Assembly (NCBI GenBank): GCA_023957755.1
Contig: JAMLGT010000021.1
Span: 1 to 49,023 of the forward strand
DNA: 49,023 nucleotides
Direction of reading: 5' to 3'
Origin: Chitinophagaceae bacterium
Lineage (GTDB): Bacteria > Bacteroidota > Bacteroidia > Chitinophagales > Chitinophagaceae
This document shows, in pieces, positions 28,526-36,442 of this stretch (positions are counted from its first letter, which is position 1; each line of letters starts with the position of its first letter). The notes beneath the pieces were generated by a model. That model was not told the origin of the DNA. It worked only from the letters and a program-made list of their open reading frames with translations, and searched no databases. The position numbers were made by a program, and so were the translations under genes.

Positions 28526-28659
28526 GTTGTCCGATTAAGCTGGGATAAAGCCTACCAGGCTTAGATTTTATATTCATTACCCTACCCTGTAGTGGAGGAC
28601 TATGAAAGTCTTACTTAACAAGGGCTTTAACCACATTTTGAATAATTTAATCGGACAAC
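28526..28659. repeat. MITE-like element, copy 2
   Basis: 134-bp element with perfect 13-bp terminal inverted repeats GTTGTCCGATTAA / TTAATCGGACAAC. It contains the internal hairpin AAGCCT-ACC-AGGCTT and the shared CATTACCCTACCC block. Copies 1 and 2 recur about 151 bp apart and are each followed by GATAG-A-TATTA-like sequence. A related remnant may follow at about 28682-28730 (hairpin AGCC...GGCT, then GTTACCC). The pair lies between two convergent genes; there is no transposase in the window. Confidence 0.7.
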
Positions 28660-28797
28660 GATGATAGATTATATCAAGGTGCAAGCCTTTGTTCGGGCTG
28701 ATTATATACTTTTGAAAACTGTTACCCGGCAAAAGTGTTTTAGCAGGAGTCAATACTTCAAATTATAAAATCTGATAAAGGAAACGGAAAGCTGCAA

Positions 28798-29205
28798 TTA
28801 CACAACCTCTTTCTCTTTGAATTCTGTCGCAGAGTCAGTGGTTTCAGCAGCCTTCATCCTCAGCTTTCCTGTAAAATGGGAACCCAATTCCATTTCAATA
28901 GTGTCTGTCTCTATATCTCCGGTTACTACCCCGGTATTCTTTATTTCCACTTGTTTACAAACTACATTACCAGAGACTGTACCATGAATAATGGCCGAGC
29001 GGCTTATGAGATCGCCCTCAATCACTCCATTGACCCCCAGTACAATTCCACCTTCCACAACCACATTACCTGAAACTCTGCCGTCAATTCTGATTACACT
29101 ATTCCCCTTTATTTCACCGGTAATATGATATCCTTCACCTATGACTGTGCTAATCTCCTGTTTATTGAGATCTATGACTTTGGATTTTTCTTTTTTTCTG
29201 AGCAT
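28798..29205 (-). CDS. Bactofilin (polymer-forming cytoskeletal protein)
   Basis: 135 residues with a short basic N-terminal tail (MLRKKEKSKVID), then the bactofilin right-handed beta-helix core made of repeating hydrophobic rungs: GYHITGEIKGNSVIRIDGRV, SGNVVVEGGIVLG, NGVIEGDLISRSAIIHG, and so on to about residue 115. A polar tail follows. Bactofilins polymerise into membrane-associated filaments without nucleotides and localise cell-wall enzymes, affecting cell shape. The M23 peptidase gene lies 10 nt upstream on the same strand, the well-known bactofilin-peptidase pairing. Naming as bacA-type is by family only. Confidence 0.93.
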   Translation of the reverse strand: MLRKKEKSKVIDLNKQEISTVIGEGYHITGEIKGNSVIRIDGRVSGNVVVEGGIVLGVNGVIEGDLISRSAIIHGTVSGNVVCKQVEIKNTGVVTGDIETDTIEMELGSHFTGKLRMKAAETTDSATEFKEKEVV

Positions 29206-29215
29206 AGGATAAATT

Positions 29216-30046
29216 TTAATTGAGGGTTAAGTATGCTTTAGGGTTTACCTTCTTACCATATCGGTGTATTTCGTAATGCAAATGAGGACCGGTAGATCTG
29301 CCAGTGGAACCAACTTTTCCGATTTGCTGGCCTATCTCAATCGTCTGGCCTTTAGAAACCATTATTTTGGACAAATGTCCATATAGTGTCTCATAGCCGT
29401 TAGCATGTTTGATTACGATACAGTTTCCATACCCTCCGTTTCTTCCTGCAAAGGACACAGTTCCTGTCGCCATCGCTTTTACCGGAGCGCCCATGGGAGC
29501 ACGGATATCAAGCCCCTTGTGGGCCTCTACCCCGCTTCCTTTAAAAGGGTTATCTCTGAAACCAAAAGAAGAAGTTATGGCTCCCCAGAAAGGATACCCA
29601 AGAGGGACAGACGCAAGGTCAAAGCTCAGTTTTCTCAGGTATTCTTCATAAAATTCGCCTTTCTCGGCTGCGGATAATTCACCTTCCTCTTCACCTCCCT
29701 GAGGTAAGCTAATCACCTTTTTGATTCCTCTTTCTTTCAAATACTTGTTTATGGTTTCCAGCTGCTTATCGATATTTTGAAATCTTTCTTTGATTGCGTT
29801 TGTATCAAGTTCCGCAAAGGAAAGGTGTAGTTCCTGAATAGTGTGCCGGAGGTCGTGCTGAGCCTGGATTTGTTGCGCCCGGTCTTTAAGGAGATACCCA
29901 ATAGCCCCAAACAACACGATTGTAACCAAAAGGAACGATATCAGATATTTTCTCCAGTTAAGAATAATATTACCTGAAACTTTTCCGGGGCGAATTGTCT
30001 TTTGGTTCTTGGTTAGAAATAGAATTGTAGCTTTTTCTTTTTTCAT
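29216..30046 (-). CDS. M23 (LytM) family metallopeptidase, membrane anchored
   Basis: 276 residues from the chosen start MKKEKATILF; the frame is open to 30091, but the extra 15 residues are unlike the family's basic N-terminus. One transmembrane helix is at about 30-52 (YLISFLLVTIVLFGAIGYLL), followed by a coiled coil (about 55-105). The C-terminal LytM domain has the zinc ligands H176-x3-D180 (HKGLD) and H254-x-H256 (HLHYEIH), with YGHLS between, so it is probably an active peptidoglycan endopeptidase in the periplasm. It overlaps in organisation with the peptidases that act with bactofilins in setting cell shape. It is the first gene of a two-gene operon with bactofilin. The divergent intergenic region (30047-30589) shows no -7 box on this strand. 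Confidence 0.92.
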   Translation of the reverse strand: MKKEKATILFLTKNQKTIRPGKVSGNIILNWRKYLISFLLVTIVLFGAIGYLLKDRAQQIQAQHDLRHTIQELHLSFAELDTNAIKERFQNIDKQLETINKYLKERGIKKVISLPQGGEEEGELSAAEKGEFYEEYLRKLSFDLASVPLGYPFWGAITSSFGFRDNPFKGSGVEAHKGLDIRAPMGAPVKAMATGTVSFAGRNGGYGNCIVIKHANGYETLYGHLSKIMVSKGQTIEIGQQIGKVGSTGRSTGPHLHYEIHRYGKKVNPKAYLTLN

Positions 30047-30405
30047 GGAATTGAATTTTATTACAGAATACCGTAATACATCCTTACTCACAGTCCAAGC
30101 GGCTAAAATTCTAACGAATTACAATAGTATTAAGTATAAGCAGTTTAAAAAAGTTATCCCCATCCATTCCTGACAAGGATGAGGGTTTCGAAGATAACAA
30201 AATCAGACAGTAATACAAGTAATGCCGTTTCAGGGATTACTAAATCAACTAAATTTTACAATAATATTACTCATTAGATATCAACCAATTATAAGTTGGT
30301 TTTTAAAGTACTATCTCAAATAAAGAATTTGATTAGCGATCCGGAGTGCAGAAGTAAAACAAAAAATTAATTTGCCGAAAAGCTATTAACATTGAGATTT
30401 CTGAC

Positions 30406-30575
30406 TAAATTTGTATTTACTTCTCAACAGTACAAAAGGACTGTAAAGAGAATTTTCACTTATCCTCTGAAGATTACCGTGAGCGCTGTGAAGCCTCCGC
30501 CCCCTACTCCTCTGTAAAGCTACCCCCGAATCCACTTTATCTTTTGTAATTACCAATTACCCTCAATTGTTAATT
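30406..30575 (+). promoter_or_regulatory. Promoter box and conserved leader of T9SS paralog 1
   Basis: TAAATTTG at 30406-30413 is a full -7 match, without a clear -33 TTG. The leader ends with a block shared by all three paralogs: TATCTTTTG (30538-30546), ATTACCAATT, and an inverted repeat CAATT (30554-30558) / AATTG (30565-30569) about 20 nt before the ATG. The remainder of 30092-30400 is AT-rich, with nothing recognised. Confidence 0.55.
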
Positions 30576-30589
30576 AAAACTTACACAAA

Positions 30590-32263
30590 ATGAAAAAAAT
30601 TTACGTGTCATTTATTGCATTGACTTTCTTAGGAGTCACCAATCTGAATGCACAATTAGGTCCTAATCTTTTGGGAGCAAAGGGCACTTTCAGTGCACCA
30701 TTTGTGACACCGAATCCCAATGCCGCAGCATGTACGCAAACAGAGGATGGAATACCCAGTTACCGCCCCAAAGACAATATTGGTAACAAATTGGAAAATC
30801 TGGATGACAGCAACCTTCCCGGAACACCCAGAAGTGCTTATACCTATGTTTTTGAAAGTAATGGATTACTGCCTGAATACACTTACACCATAATTAAGAA
30901 TATAGGTGATGCCAATGGGGGTAACTGTATTAAATGGGACTGGAGAGCTCAGGATCATACAGGTGATGGCGGATGGTTCATGGCTGTAAACGGGGCACCT
31001 TCCAGTAACCCTCAATACAGCCGAATTTTTTATAGAATTGAAGATATAACTGTGTGCCCCGGGACTGAATACCAGTTTGGTGCATGGGTAATAAACCTGT
31101 TGCCCGGAACAAGCCCTGCAGCGCTTCCCGGTTCTGAGCCTGATATCAGCTTTGTGGTTAAATCAAGCAACGGCCAAATCGACACCATAGCAAGAAGCGG
31201 AAAGATTGGATACCAGAATACGCCGGAATGGAAAGAGGTGACCGGTACTTTTACAGCTGCTGCGGGCGTTACATCTGTCACGCTGGAAGTAGTAAATTCT
31301 ACCACCGTGGCCGCTGGAAATGATTTAGGGCTTGATGATATTTCTCTGAGGGTAACGCAATCTAATATCACGCTGGATGGTGCCGATGAGAAATGGTGTG
31401 TGGGAACTAATCCTAAAATCACCTTTACAGTTCACGACAACTCCAGAACCAATAGCTGGTACAAATGGCAGATAAGCACTGACGGAGGCGCCACATTCAC
31501 TGACAGTACCGCCCCGGCTCAGGCTACTTTTGTTGGAACTGAAGGGAATTACTACTACAACCTTGAGCTGAACATCACAAATGTGCAGGAATCAATGAAT
31601 GGTAGAATTTACAGATTGGTAGCAGCTACTGCGGAAGACGCATTTGGCAATAGTACCTGTGCACTCTATGACCAGTCTTATACGGTGGTTGCTACAGCTT
31701 GTGGCCCCACACCTGTTGACCTGATGAACTTCAATGCCAGGTATAATAATGGCCAGGTTACGCTGGATTGGCAGACAGCCCAGGAAATTAATAGTGATAG
31801 GTTCGAAGTATATAGGAGTGCCGATGGACAAAACTATTCTCTGATAGGTTCAGTAAAAAGTGCAGGAAACAGCAGCATGGTGAAGAGCTATAGTTTTGAA
31901 GATGCAAATCCGGGAAATGGAGGTTATGCGTACTATAAGCTGAAACAAATTGATATAGACGGCCGATTCATGTTTACAAGCGTAGCAAGAGTAAATCTGG
32001 GTACTGCCCAGGCTACTCTACAGGTTTATCCTAATCCGTTTGCATCACACTTTACTTTGTCGTTCAGTGCCACTAAGAACGCTGATGCTACATTAATTCT
32101 CAGGAATTCAATCGGTCAGCCGGTATTGCAAAAGGTAATTAAGACAGTGAAAGGTAATAACACAGTGGACATTTCCAATTTGCCGGTACTTCATCCCGGA
32201 GTGTATTATGCCACAATCCATAATGAAGAGCTAAACTTTAATATTAAGTTGCAGAAGCAATAA
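30590..32263 (+). CDS. T9SS-sorted secreted protein, paralog 1 of 3
   Basis: 557 residues. Signal peptide about 1-21 (...TNLNAQ). The N-terminal domain starts LGPNLLGAKGTFSAPFV and ends in TLEVVNSTTVAAGNDLGLDDISLRV, a pattern of jelly-roll carbohydrate-binding-like domains. An Ig-like segment follows (SWYKWQISTDGGATF, about 285-300), then a fibronectin-like module from CGPTPVDLMNF (about 370). The C-terminal T9SS type A sorting domain starts at YPNPF (about 480) and ends IKLQKQ. It is predicted to be exported by T9SS; function is unknown, with a surface adhesin or glycan-binding role possible. It has its own promoter and terminator, and is the most divergent of the three in its C-terminal two thirds. 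Confidence 0.87.
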   Translation: MKKIYVSFIALTFLGVTNLNAQLGPNLLGAKGTFSAPFVTPNPNAAACTQTEDGIPSYRPKDNIGNKLENLDDSNLPGTPRSAYTYVFESNGLLPEYTYTIIKNIGDANGGNCIKWDWRAQDHTGDGGWFMAVNGAPSSNPQYSRIFYRIEDITVCPGTEYQFGAWVINLLPGTSPAALPGSEPDISFVVKSSNGQIDTIARSGKIGYQNTPEWKEVTGTFTAAAGVTSVTLEVVNSTTVAAGNDLGLDDISLRVTQSNITLDGADEKWCVGTNPKITFTVHDNSRTNSWYKWQISTDGGATFTDSTAPAQATFVGTEGNYYYNLELNITNVQESMNGRIYRLVAATAEDAFGNSTCALYDQSYTVVATACGPTPVDLMNFNARYNNGQVTLDWQTAQEINSDRFEVYRSADGQNYSLIGSVKSAGNSSMVKSYSFEDANPGNGGYAYYKLKQIDIDGRFMFTSVARVNLGTAQATLQVYPNPFASHFTLSFSATKNADATLILRNSIGQPVLQKVIKTVKGNNTVDISNLPVLHPGVYYATIHNEELNFNIKLQKQ

Positions 32264-32284
32264 GCAGCATTACTTCAATAGTCT

Positions 32285-32326
32285 GAAAGAGCCGTCTGAT
32301 CAGTGTTTCAGACGGCTCTTTCATCT
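32285..32326 (+). terminator. Rho-independent terminator of T9SS paralog 1
   Basis: 15-bp stem GAAAGAGCCGTCTGA (32285-32299) / TCAGACGGCTCTTTC (32308-32322), then a short T-rich tail; 21 nt after the stop codon. Confidence 0.85.
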
Positions 32327-32406
32327 TTACGCATTGCCGATGGCGTATATAGTAAACTCTTTTTTAGAAAAAGAATTAAAGAAAAATAAAAAAATTTGAA
32401 GTTCAC

Positions 32407-32609
32407 TTGCATTTGTCAGTTATCCGAATAATTTTGTGTTGGAATTACATCCGGGGCATCTGCCCAATTCAGAAATCCTCAATATCTTTTAGAAGAATTT
32501 ACCAAGTAAGAGCCTTTTTCGCTCCTATCTTACCTCCAAGGTTCCCATCATTAAAGCCAACAGATCCAGACTATCTTTTGTGATTACCAATTTATCAAAA
32601 TTGTTAATT
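32407..32609 (+). promoter_or_regulatory. Promoter and conserved leader of T9SS paralog 2
   Basis: TTG (32407-32409), a 19-nt spacer, and TAATTTTG (32429-32436) form a complete Bacteroidota promoter. The leader of about 180 nt ends with TATCTTTTG (32572-32580), ATTACCAATT and the inverted repeat CAATTT-ATCA-AAATTG (32588-32603), shared with the other two paralogs. No ORF of note lies in the leader. Confidence 0.75.
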
Positions 32610-32625
32610 CTAAAATACACAAGAA

Positions 32626-34308
32626 ATGAAGAAAGTTTACTTATCTGTGCTGGCCCTGGCATTTATGGGAATCAGCAAAGTCCAGGCACAAACCCCACAA
32701 ATGGGGCCCAACCTTTTAGGTGCAAAAGGTACTTTTAGTGCACCATTTGTTCAACCACGCCAAAGGCCTAGCTCCTACAGCTCCAACTATTGTGTAGTGA
32801 GCGGAAATAATGCGGTGAGTCCTGCCGATAATATTGGCAAGAAACTGGATCAGTTAAGCAGCTCTGACCCGGGAGTGCCAAAGAGCGGTTATACCTACGT
32901 ATATAAAAAAGATGGCTTAGTTCCTGAATTTACCTATACGCTTATCCGTATCATCGGTCAAGGATCGCTGAGTGGCGGTATGGGTAACTGTATCAAAGGC
33001 GACTGGAGAGGCCAGGATGCAACCGGCGATAACGGTTGGTTTATGGCGGTAAACGGTGCACCCAATAACACCCAGAGCCCGATTTTCTACAGAATTGAGG
33101 ATATTGATGTTTGTCCGGGCACAGAATATCAATTCTCAGCGAAGGTAATTAACCTGCTTCCGGGTGACAGCCCCGCCGCTGGCGAAGGTTCAGAGCCTAA
33201 TATCAGCTTTGTGATAAAAGGAAATGACGGTTCTATCGATACCATTGCAAGGAGCGGAGCAGTAGCTTACCATAATATTCCTGAATGGGTCACCGTGGGT
33301 GGAGCCTATACTGCGGGGACTTCTGTTACTAAAGTAACCCTTGAAGTGGTTAACTCCACAGCAGTTGCTTCGGGTAATGACCTTGGCCTTGATGACATTT
33401 CCTTTAATGTGCTGGAATCAAGCATTGGACTTTCAGGCGACCTGAATCCAATGTGTGTAGATGCAAGTGCAGTAGTTAACTTTACTGTGAACGACGTAAC
33501 CGAAACTAACAGTTGGTATAAATGGCAGGTTAGTACAAATGGTGGTACTACTTTCACAGACAGCACGGCTCCTGCTCAGGCTACTTTCTCTAATGGTTCT
33601 TATACCCTTACACTTACTGTAGCTAACCTTCAGGAATCAATGAATGGCAGAATATATCGCCTGGTGGCAGGCACCTCCCCTTCATCATTTGGGAACCCTA
33701 ATTGTAGCAAGTATGTTCAAAACTTTGCAGTGAGAGTAAACGCATGCGGCCCTACACCGGTTGATTTGATGAATTTCAACGGAAGGTATAATAATGGCCA
33801 GGTATCTTTGGATTGGCAGACTGCACAGGAATTTAACAGTGATAAGTTTGAAATTTACAGAAGTGAAAACGGACAAAACTTTGCCCTGGTGGGATCAGTG
33901 AAGAGTGCTGGATATAGTGGAGATGTAAAGAGCTACTCTTTTGTAGATGGCAATCCGGGAAGCAGCCAATATGTGTACTACAAATTAAAACAGATTGACC
34001 TTGATGGTAAGTTCATCTACACAAATGTTGTTAAAGTGGCTGTCGGTGGCTTAAAGGCATCTCTGCAAGCTTATCCAAATCCGTTCAGTACCCACTTTAC
34101 AGCCTCGTTCAGTGCCAACAAGACCGCTGATGCTACAATCACGCTGAGAAACTCAATTGGCCAGCCGGTAATGGTAAGGACACTTAAGGTAACAAAAGGT
34201 AATAACACAGTAGATATTTCGAATCTGCCTCCGCTTACTCCGGGTGTGTATTATGCAACAATTCATAATGATGATATCAATTATAACATCAAGTTGCAGA
34301 AACAATAA
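32626..34308 (+). CDS. T9SS-sorted secreted protein, paralog 2 of 3
   Basis: 560 residues with the same plan as its neighbours: signal peptide (about 1-22, ...KVQAQ), GPNLLGAKGTFSAPFV jelly-roll-like domain ending LGLDDISFNV, Ig-like part with SWYKWQVSTNGG, CGPTPVDLMNF module (about 373), and T9SS sorting domain from YPNPF (about 483) to IKLQKQ. The N-terminal domain is the odd one of the three, with a different loop (QPRQRPSSYSS...) and GQGSLSGGMGNCIK where the others have GD-NGGNCIK. The C-terminal two thirds are nearly the same as in paralog 3. A secreted surface protein of unknown function. Confidence 0.87.
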   Translation: MKKVYLSVLALAFMGISKVQAQTPQMGPNLLGAKGTFSAPFVQPRQRPSSYSSNYCVVSGNNAVSPADNIGKKLDQLSSSDPGVPKSGYTYVYKKDGLVPEFTYTLIRIIGQGSLSGGMGNCIKGDWRGQDATGDNGWFMAVNGAPNNTQSPIFYRIEDIDVCPGTEYQFSAKVINLLPGDSPAAGEGSEPNISFVIKGNDGSIDTIARSGAVAYHNIPEWVTVGGAYTAGTSVTKVTLEVVNSTAVASGNDLGLDDISFNVLESSIGLSGDLNPMCVDASAVVNFTVNDVTETNSWYKWQVSTNGGTTFTDSTAPAQATFSNGSYTLTLTVANLQESMNGRIYRLVAGTSPSSFGNPNCSKYVQNFAVRVNACGPTPVDLMNFNGRYNNGQVSLDWQTAQEFNSDKFEIYRSENGQNFALVGSVKSAGYSGDVKSYSFVDGNPGSSQYVYYKLKQIDLDGKFIYTNVVKVAVGGLKASLQAYPNPFSTHFTASFSANKTADATITLRNSIGQPVMVRTLKVTKGNNTVDISNLPPLTPGVYYATIHNDDINYNIKLQKQ

Positions 34309-34334
34309 GAAATAAGTAAGCTTTTTTACAAAAT

Positions 34335-34364
34335 ACCGTCTGCCCTAAAACAGACGGTTTTTTT
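34335..34364 (+). terminator. Rho-independent terminator of T9SS paralog 2
   Basis: Stem ACCGTCTG / CAGACGGT with loop CCCTAAAA and a run of seven T; 26 nt after the stop codon. Confidence 0.9.
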
Positions 34365-34460
34365 ATTATACCTGATTGATTTTGAATATATTATTGGATT
34401 TCACACTTCAATTACTCATTTTGTTTTCCTGCATCCGACAAAAAAATATAAAGTCCACTC

Positions 34461-34660
34461 TTGCATTTTTCAGCATGCCGGATAATTTTGTGAATGTTTT
34501 CCTCCTGATGCCTTCCGGCAATGCGAGAAAAAAATTCCCCAATACCTTTTGAAGAATCTGATGTAAGGCGTGTTTACGCTAACTTCCAAATTTCCCTTTG
34601 TCAAAGACCGATTTGATCCAGTTTATCTTTTGAGATTACCAATTTTAAAAATTGTTAACT
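34461..34660 (+). promoter_or_regulatory. Promoter and conserved leader of T9SS paralog 3
   Basis: TTG (34461-34463), 19-nt spacer, TAATTTTG (34483-34490); the flanking sequence (TTGCATTT...) is homologous to the paralog 2 promoter. The leader ends with TATCTTTTG (34624-34632), ATTACC and the palindrome CAATTTT-A-AAAATTG (34640-34654), 21 nt before the ATG at 34676. Confidence 0.75.
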
Positions 34661-34675
34661 CTAAGACTCAAAGAA

Positions 34676-36328
34676 ATGAAGAAGTTCTACTTATCTATAC
34701 TAGCCATCGCGTTAGTAGGAATTTCAAAAACAAATGCTCAATTAGGGCCCAACTTACTAGGAGCAAAAGGTACATTCAGTGCACCCTTCGTTACCCCTAA
34801 CAATGGAGCCGCAAGCTGTACCAACAGTGGAGATCACAGTTATGCACCTGTAGATAATATCGGTAACAAACTGGAATCGCTTAATAGTCCCGAACCCGGA
34901 ACTCCTAAAAGCGGTTACAACTATGTGGCTACCTCAGGCGGGCTAAATCCTGAATACACCTACACTATCATCAAGAATATAGGTGATGGGAATGGTGGAA
35001 ACTGTATAAAGCCTGAATGGAGAGCCCAGGATCATACCGGCAATGGTGGTTGGTTTATGGCTGTAAATGGTGCGCCATCTAACAATCCATCGTATAGCCG
35101 TATTTTTTACAGAATGGAGGATATTACTGTTTGTCCGGGAACGGAATACCAATTTGCCTCATGGCTAATAAACATTCTTCCTGCAAACCACCCAGCAGCT
35201 CAACCTGGTTCTGAGCCAGAAGTAAGCTTTGTAATAAAGACCGATAAAGGAGGTATTGACACTATCGCAAGAAGTGGAAAGTTAGCATACCATAACATTC
35301 CTGAATGGGTTGAAGTTACAGGTAATTACACAGTACCTTCAGACGTAACTACAGTAACGCTGGAAGTTGTAAACTCTACCACAGTGGCATTGGGCAACGA
35401 TTTGGGTCTTGATGATATCTCGTTCAGAGTACTTAAGTCAAGCATAGGCCTTTCAGGAGATCTGGGTACCATGTGTGCTGAGTCAAGTGCCGTAGTTGAT
35501 TTTACAGTAAATGACGCAACCGAAACCAACAGCTGGTACAAGTGGCAGGTAAGTGTTGATGGTGGGGTTAACTTTACAGACAGTACCGCACCAGCACAGG
35601 CAACTTTCTCTAATGGCTCTTATACTCTTACTCTTACAGTAACTAATTTGCAAGAGTCTATGAATGGCAGAATTTATCGTCTGGTAGCCGGTACATCGGC
35701 TGCATCATTTGGCAATCCTAACTGTAGTGAATATGTTCAGGACTTTGCAGTAAAAGTTACTGTATGTGGTCCTACCCCGGTAGATCTGATGAACTTCAAC
35801 GGAAGATATAACAATGGACAGGTATCTCTTGACTGGCAAACTGCACAGGAAGTAAATAGTGACAAGTTCGAAATCTACAAAAGCAATGATGGACAGAATT
35901 TCTCAGTGATTGGTTCAGTTATAAGTGCAGGATACAGCGGCTCTGTAAAGAACTATTCATTCAACGATGCAACTCCGGGAAGCAGCAAGTATGTGTATTA
36001 CAAATTAAAGCAAATAGATCTGGATGGCAAGTTCATATTTACCAGTGTAGTGCGAGTTGCTACTGATGGTATGAAAGCATCTATGACCGCCTATCCTAAT
36101 CCATTCTCAACTCACTTTACTGCTTCATTCAGTGCAAACAAAACTGCTGATGCAAAAATGACGCTGAGAAACGCTATGGGACAGCCTGTAATGGTAAGAA
36201 CTCTTAAAGTTATACAAGGTAATAACACTATTGATATTGCGAATCTACCTGCGCTTACTTCCGGTGTATATTATGCAACAATTCAAAATGATGATATCCA
36301 CTATCACATCAAGTTGCAAAAGCAATAA
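34676..36328 (+). CDS. T9SS-sorted secreted protein, paralog 3 of 3 (mosaic)
   Basis: 550 residues from the chosen start MKKFYLSILA; the frame is open to 34652, but the eight extra codons overlap the conserved leader palindrome and break the signal-peptide alignment with the paralogs. Domain plan as in the neighbours: signal peptide (1-21), jelly-roll-like domain ending LGLDDISFRV, Ig-like part with SWYKWQVSVDGG, CGPTPVDLMNF (about 363), and T9SS domain from YPNPF (about 473). The first ~200 residues resemble paralog 1 (IIKNIGDGNGGNCIK, YSRIFYRMEDITVCPG). From about AYHNIPEW onward it resembles paralog 2 (SSIGLSGDL, FSNGSYTLTLTV). This suggests recombination between tandem copies. Confidence 0.87.
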   Translation: MKKFYLSILAIALVGISKTNAQLGPNLLGAKGTFSAPFVTPNNGAASCTNSGDHSYAPVDNIGNKLESLNSPEPGTPKSGYNYVATSGGLNPEYTYTIIKNIGDGNGGNCIKPEWRAQDHTGNGGWFMAVNGAPSNNPSYSRIFYRMEDITVCPGTEYQFASWLINILPANHPAAQPGSEPEVSFVIKTDKGGIDTIARSGKLAYHNIPEWVEVTGNYTVPSDVTTVTLEVVNSTTVALGNDLGLDDISFRVLKSSIGLSGDLGTMCAESSAVVDFTVNDATETNSWYKWQVSVDGGVNFTDSTAPAQATFSNGSYTLTLTVTNLQESMNGRIYRLVAGTSAASFGNPNCSEYVQDFAVKVTVCGPTPVDLMNFNGRYNNGQVSLDWQTAQEVNSDKFEIYKSNDGQNFSVIGSVISAGYSGSVKNYSFNDATPGSSKYVYYKLKQIDLDGKFIFTSVVRVATDGMKASMTAYPNPFSTHFTASFSANKTADAKMTLRNAMGQPVMVRTLKVIQGNNTIDIANLPALTSGVYYATIQNDDIHYHIKLQKQ

Positions 36329-36350
36329 GTGGAAAAAGTAAGCTGGTTAT

Positions 36351-36390
36351 GATAAAGCCGCCTTCCCTAAATGAGGCGGCTTTATCTTTA
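36351..36390. terminator. Bidirectional-looking terminator between T9SS paralog 3 and the convergent gene
   Basis: 13-bp perfect stem GATAAAGCCGCCT (36351-36363) / AGGCGGCTTTATC (36374-36386), loop TCCCTAAATG. It is 22 nt after the paralog 3 stop codon and 52 nt from the stop of the minus-strand gene. Confidence 0.8.
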
Positions 36391-36442
36391 TAAAGATACC
36401 ACACTTTTTACGCTCTCATTCCACCCAAACCAATGCGCACCG

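Noticed and set aside
28375-28659. Integron attC sites
   Set aside because: Length and inverted ends are suggestive, but the ends do not match the core forms RYYYAAC / GTTRRRY, and no cassette genes or integrase are present.
34570-34800. 76-residue plus-strand ORF across the leader of T9SS paralog 3
   Set aside because: It runs through the conserved leader into the paralog 3 signal peptide in another frame and has no counterpart before the other two paralogs.
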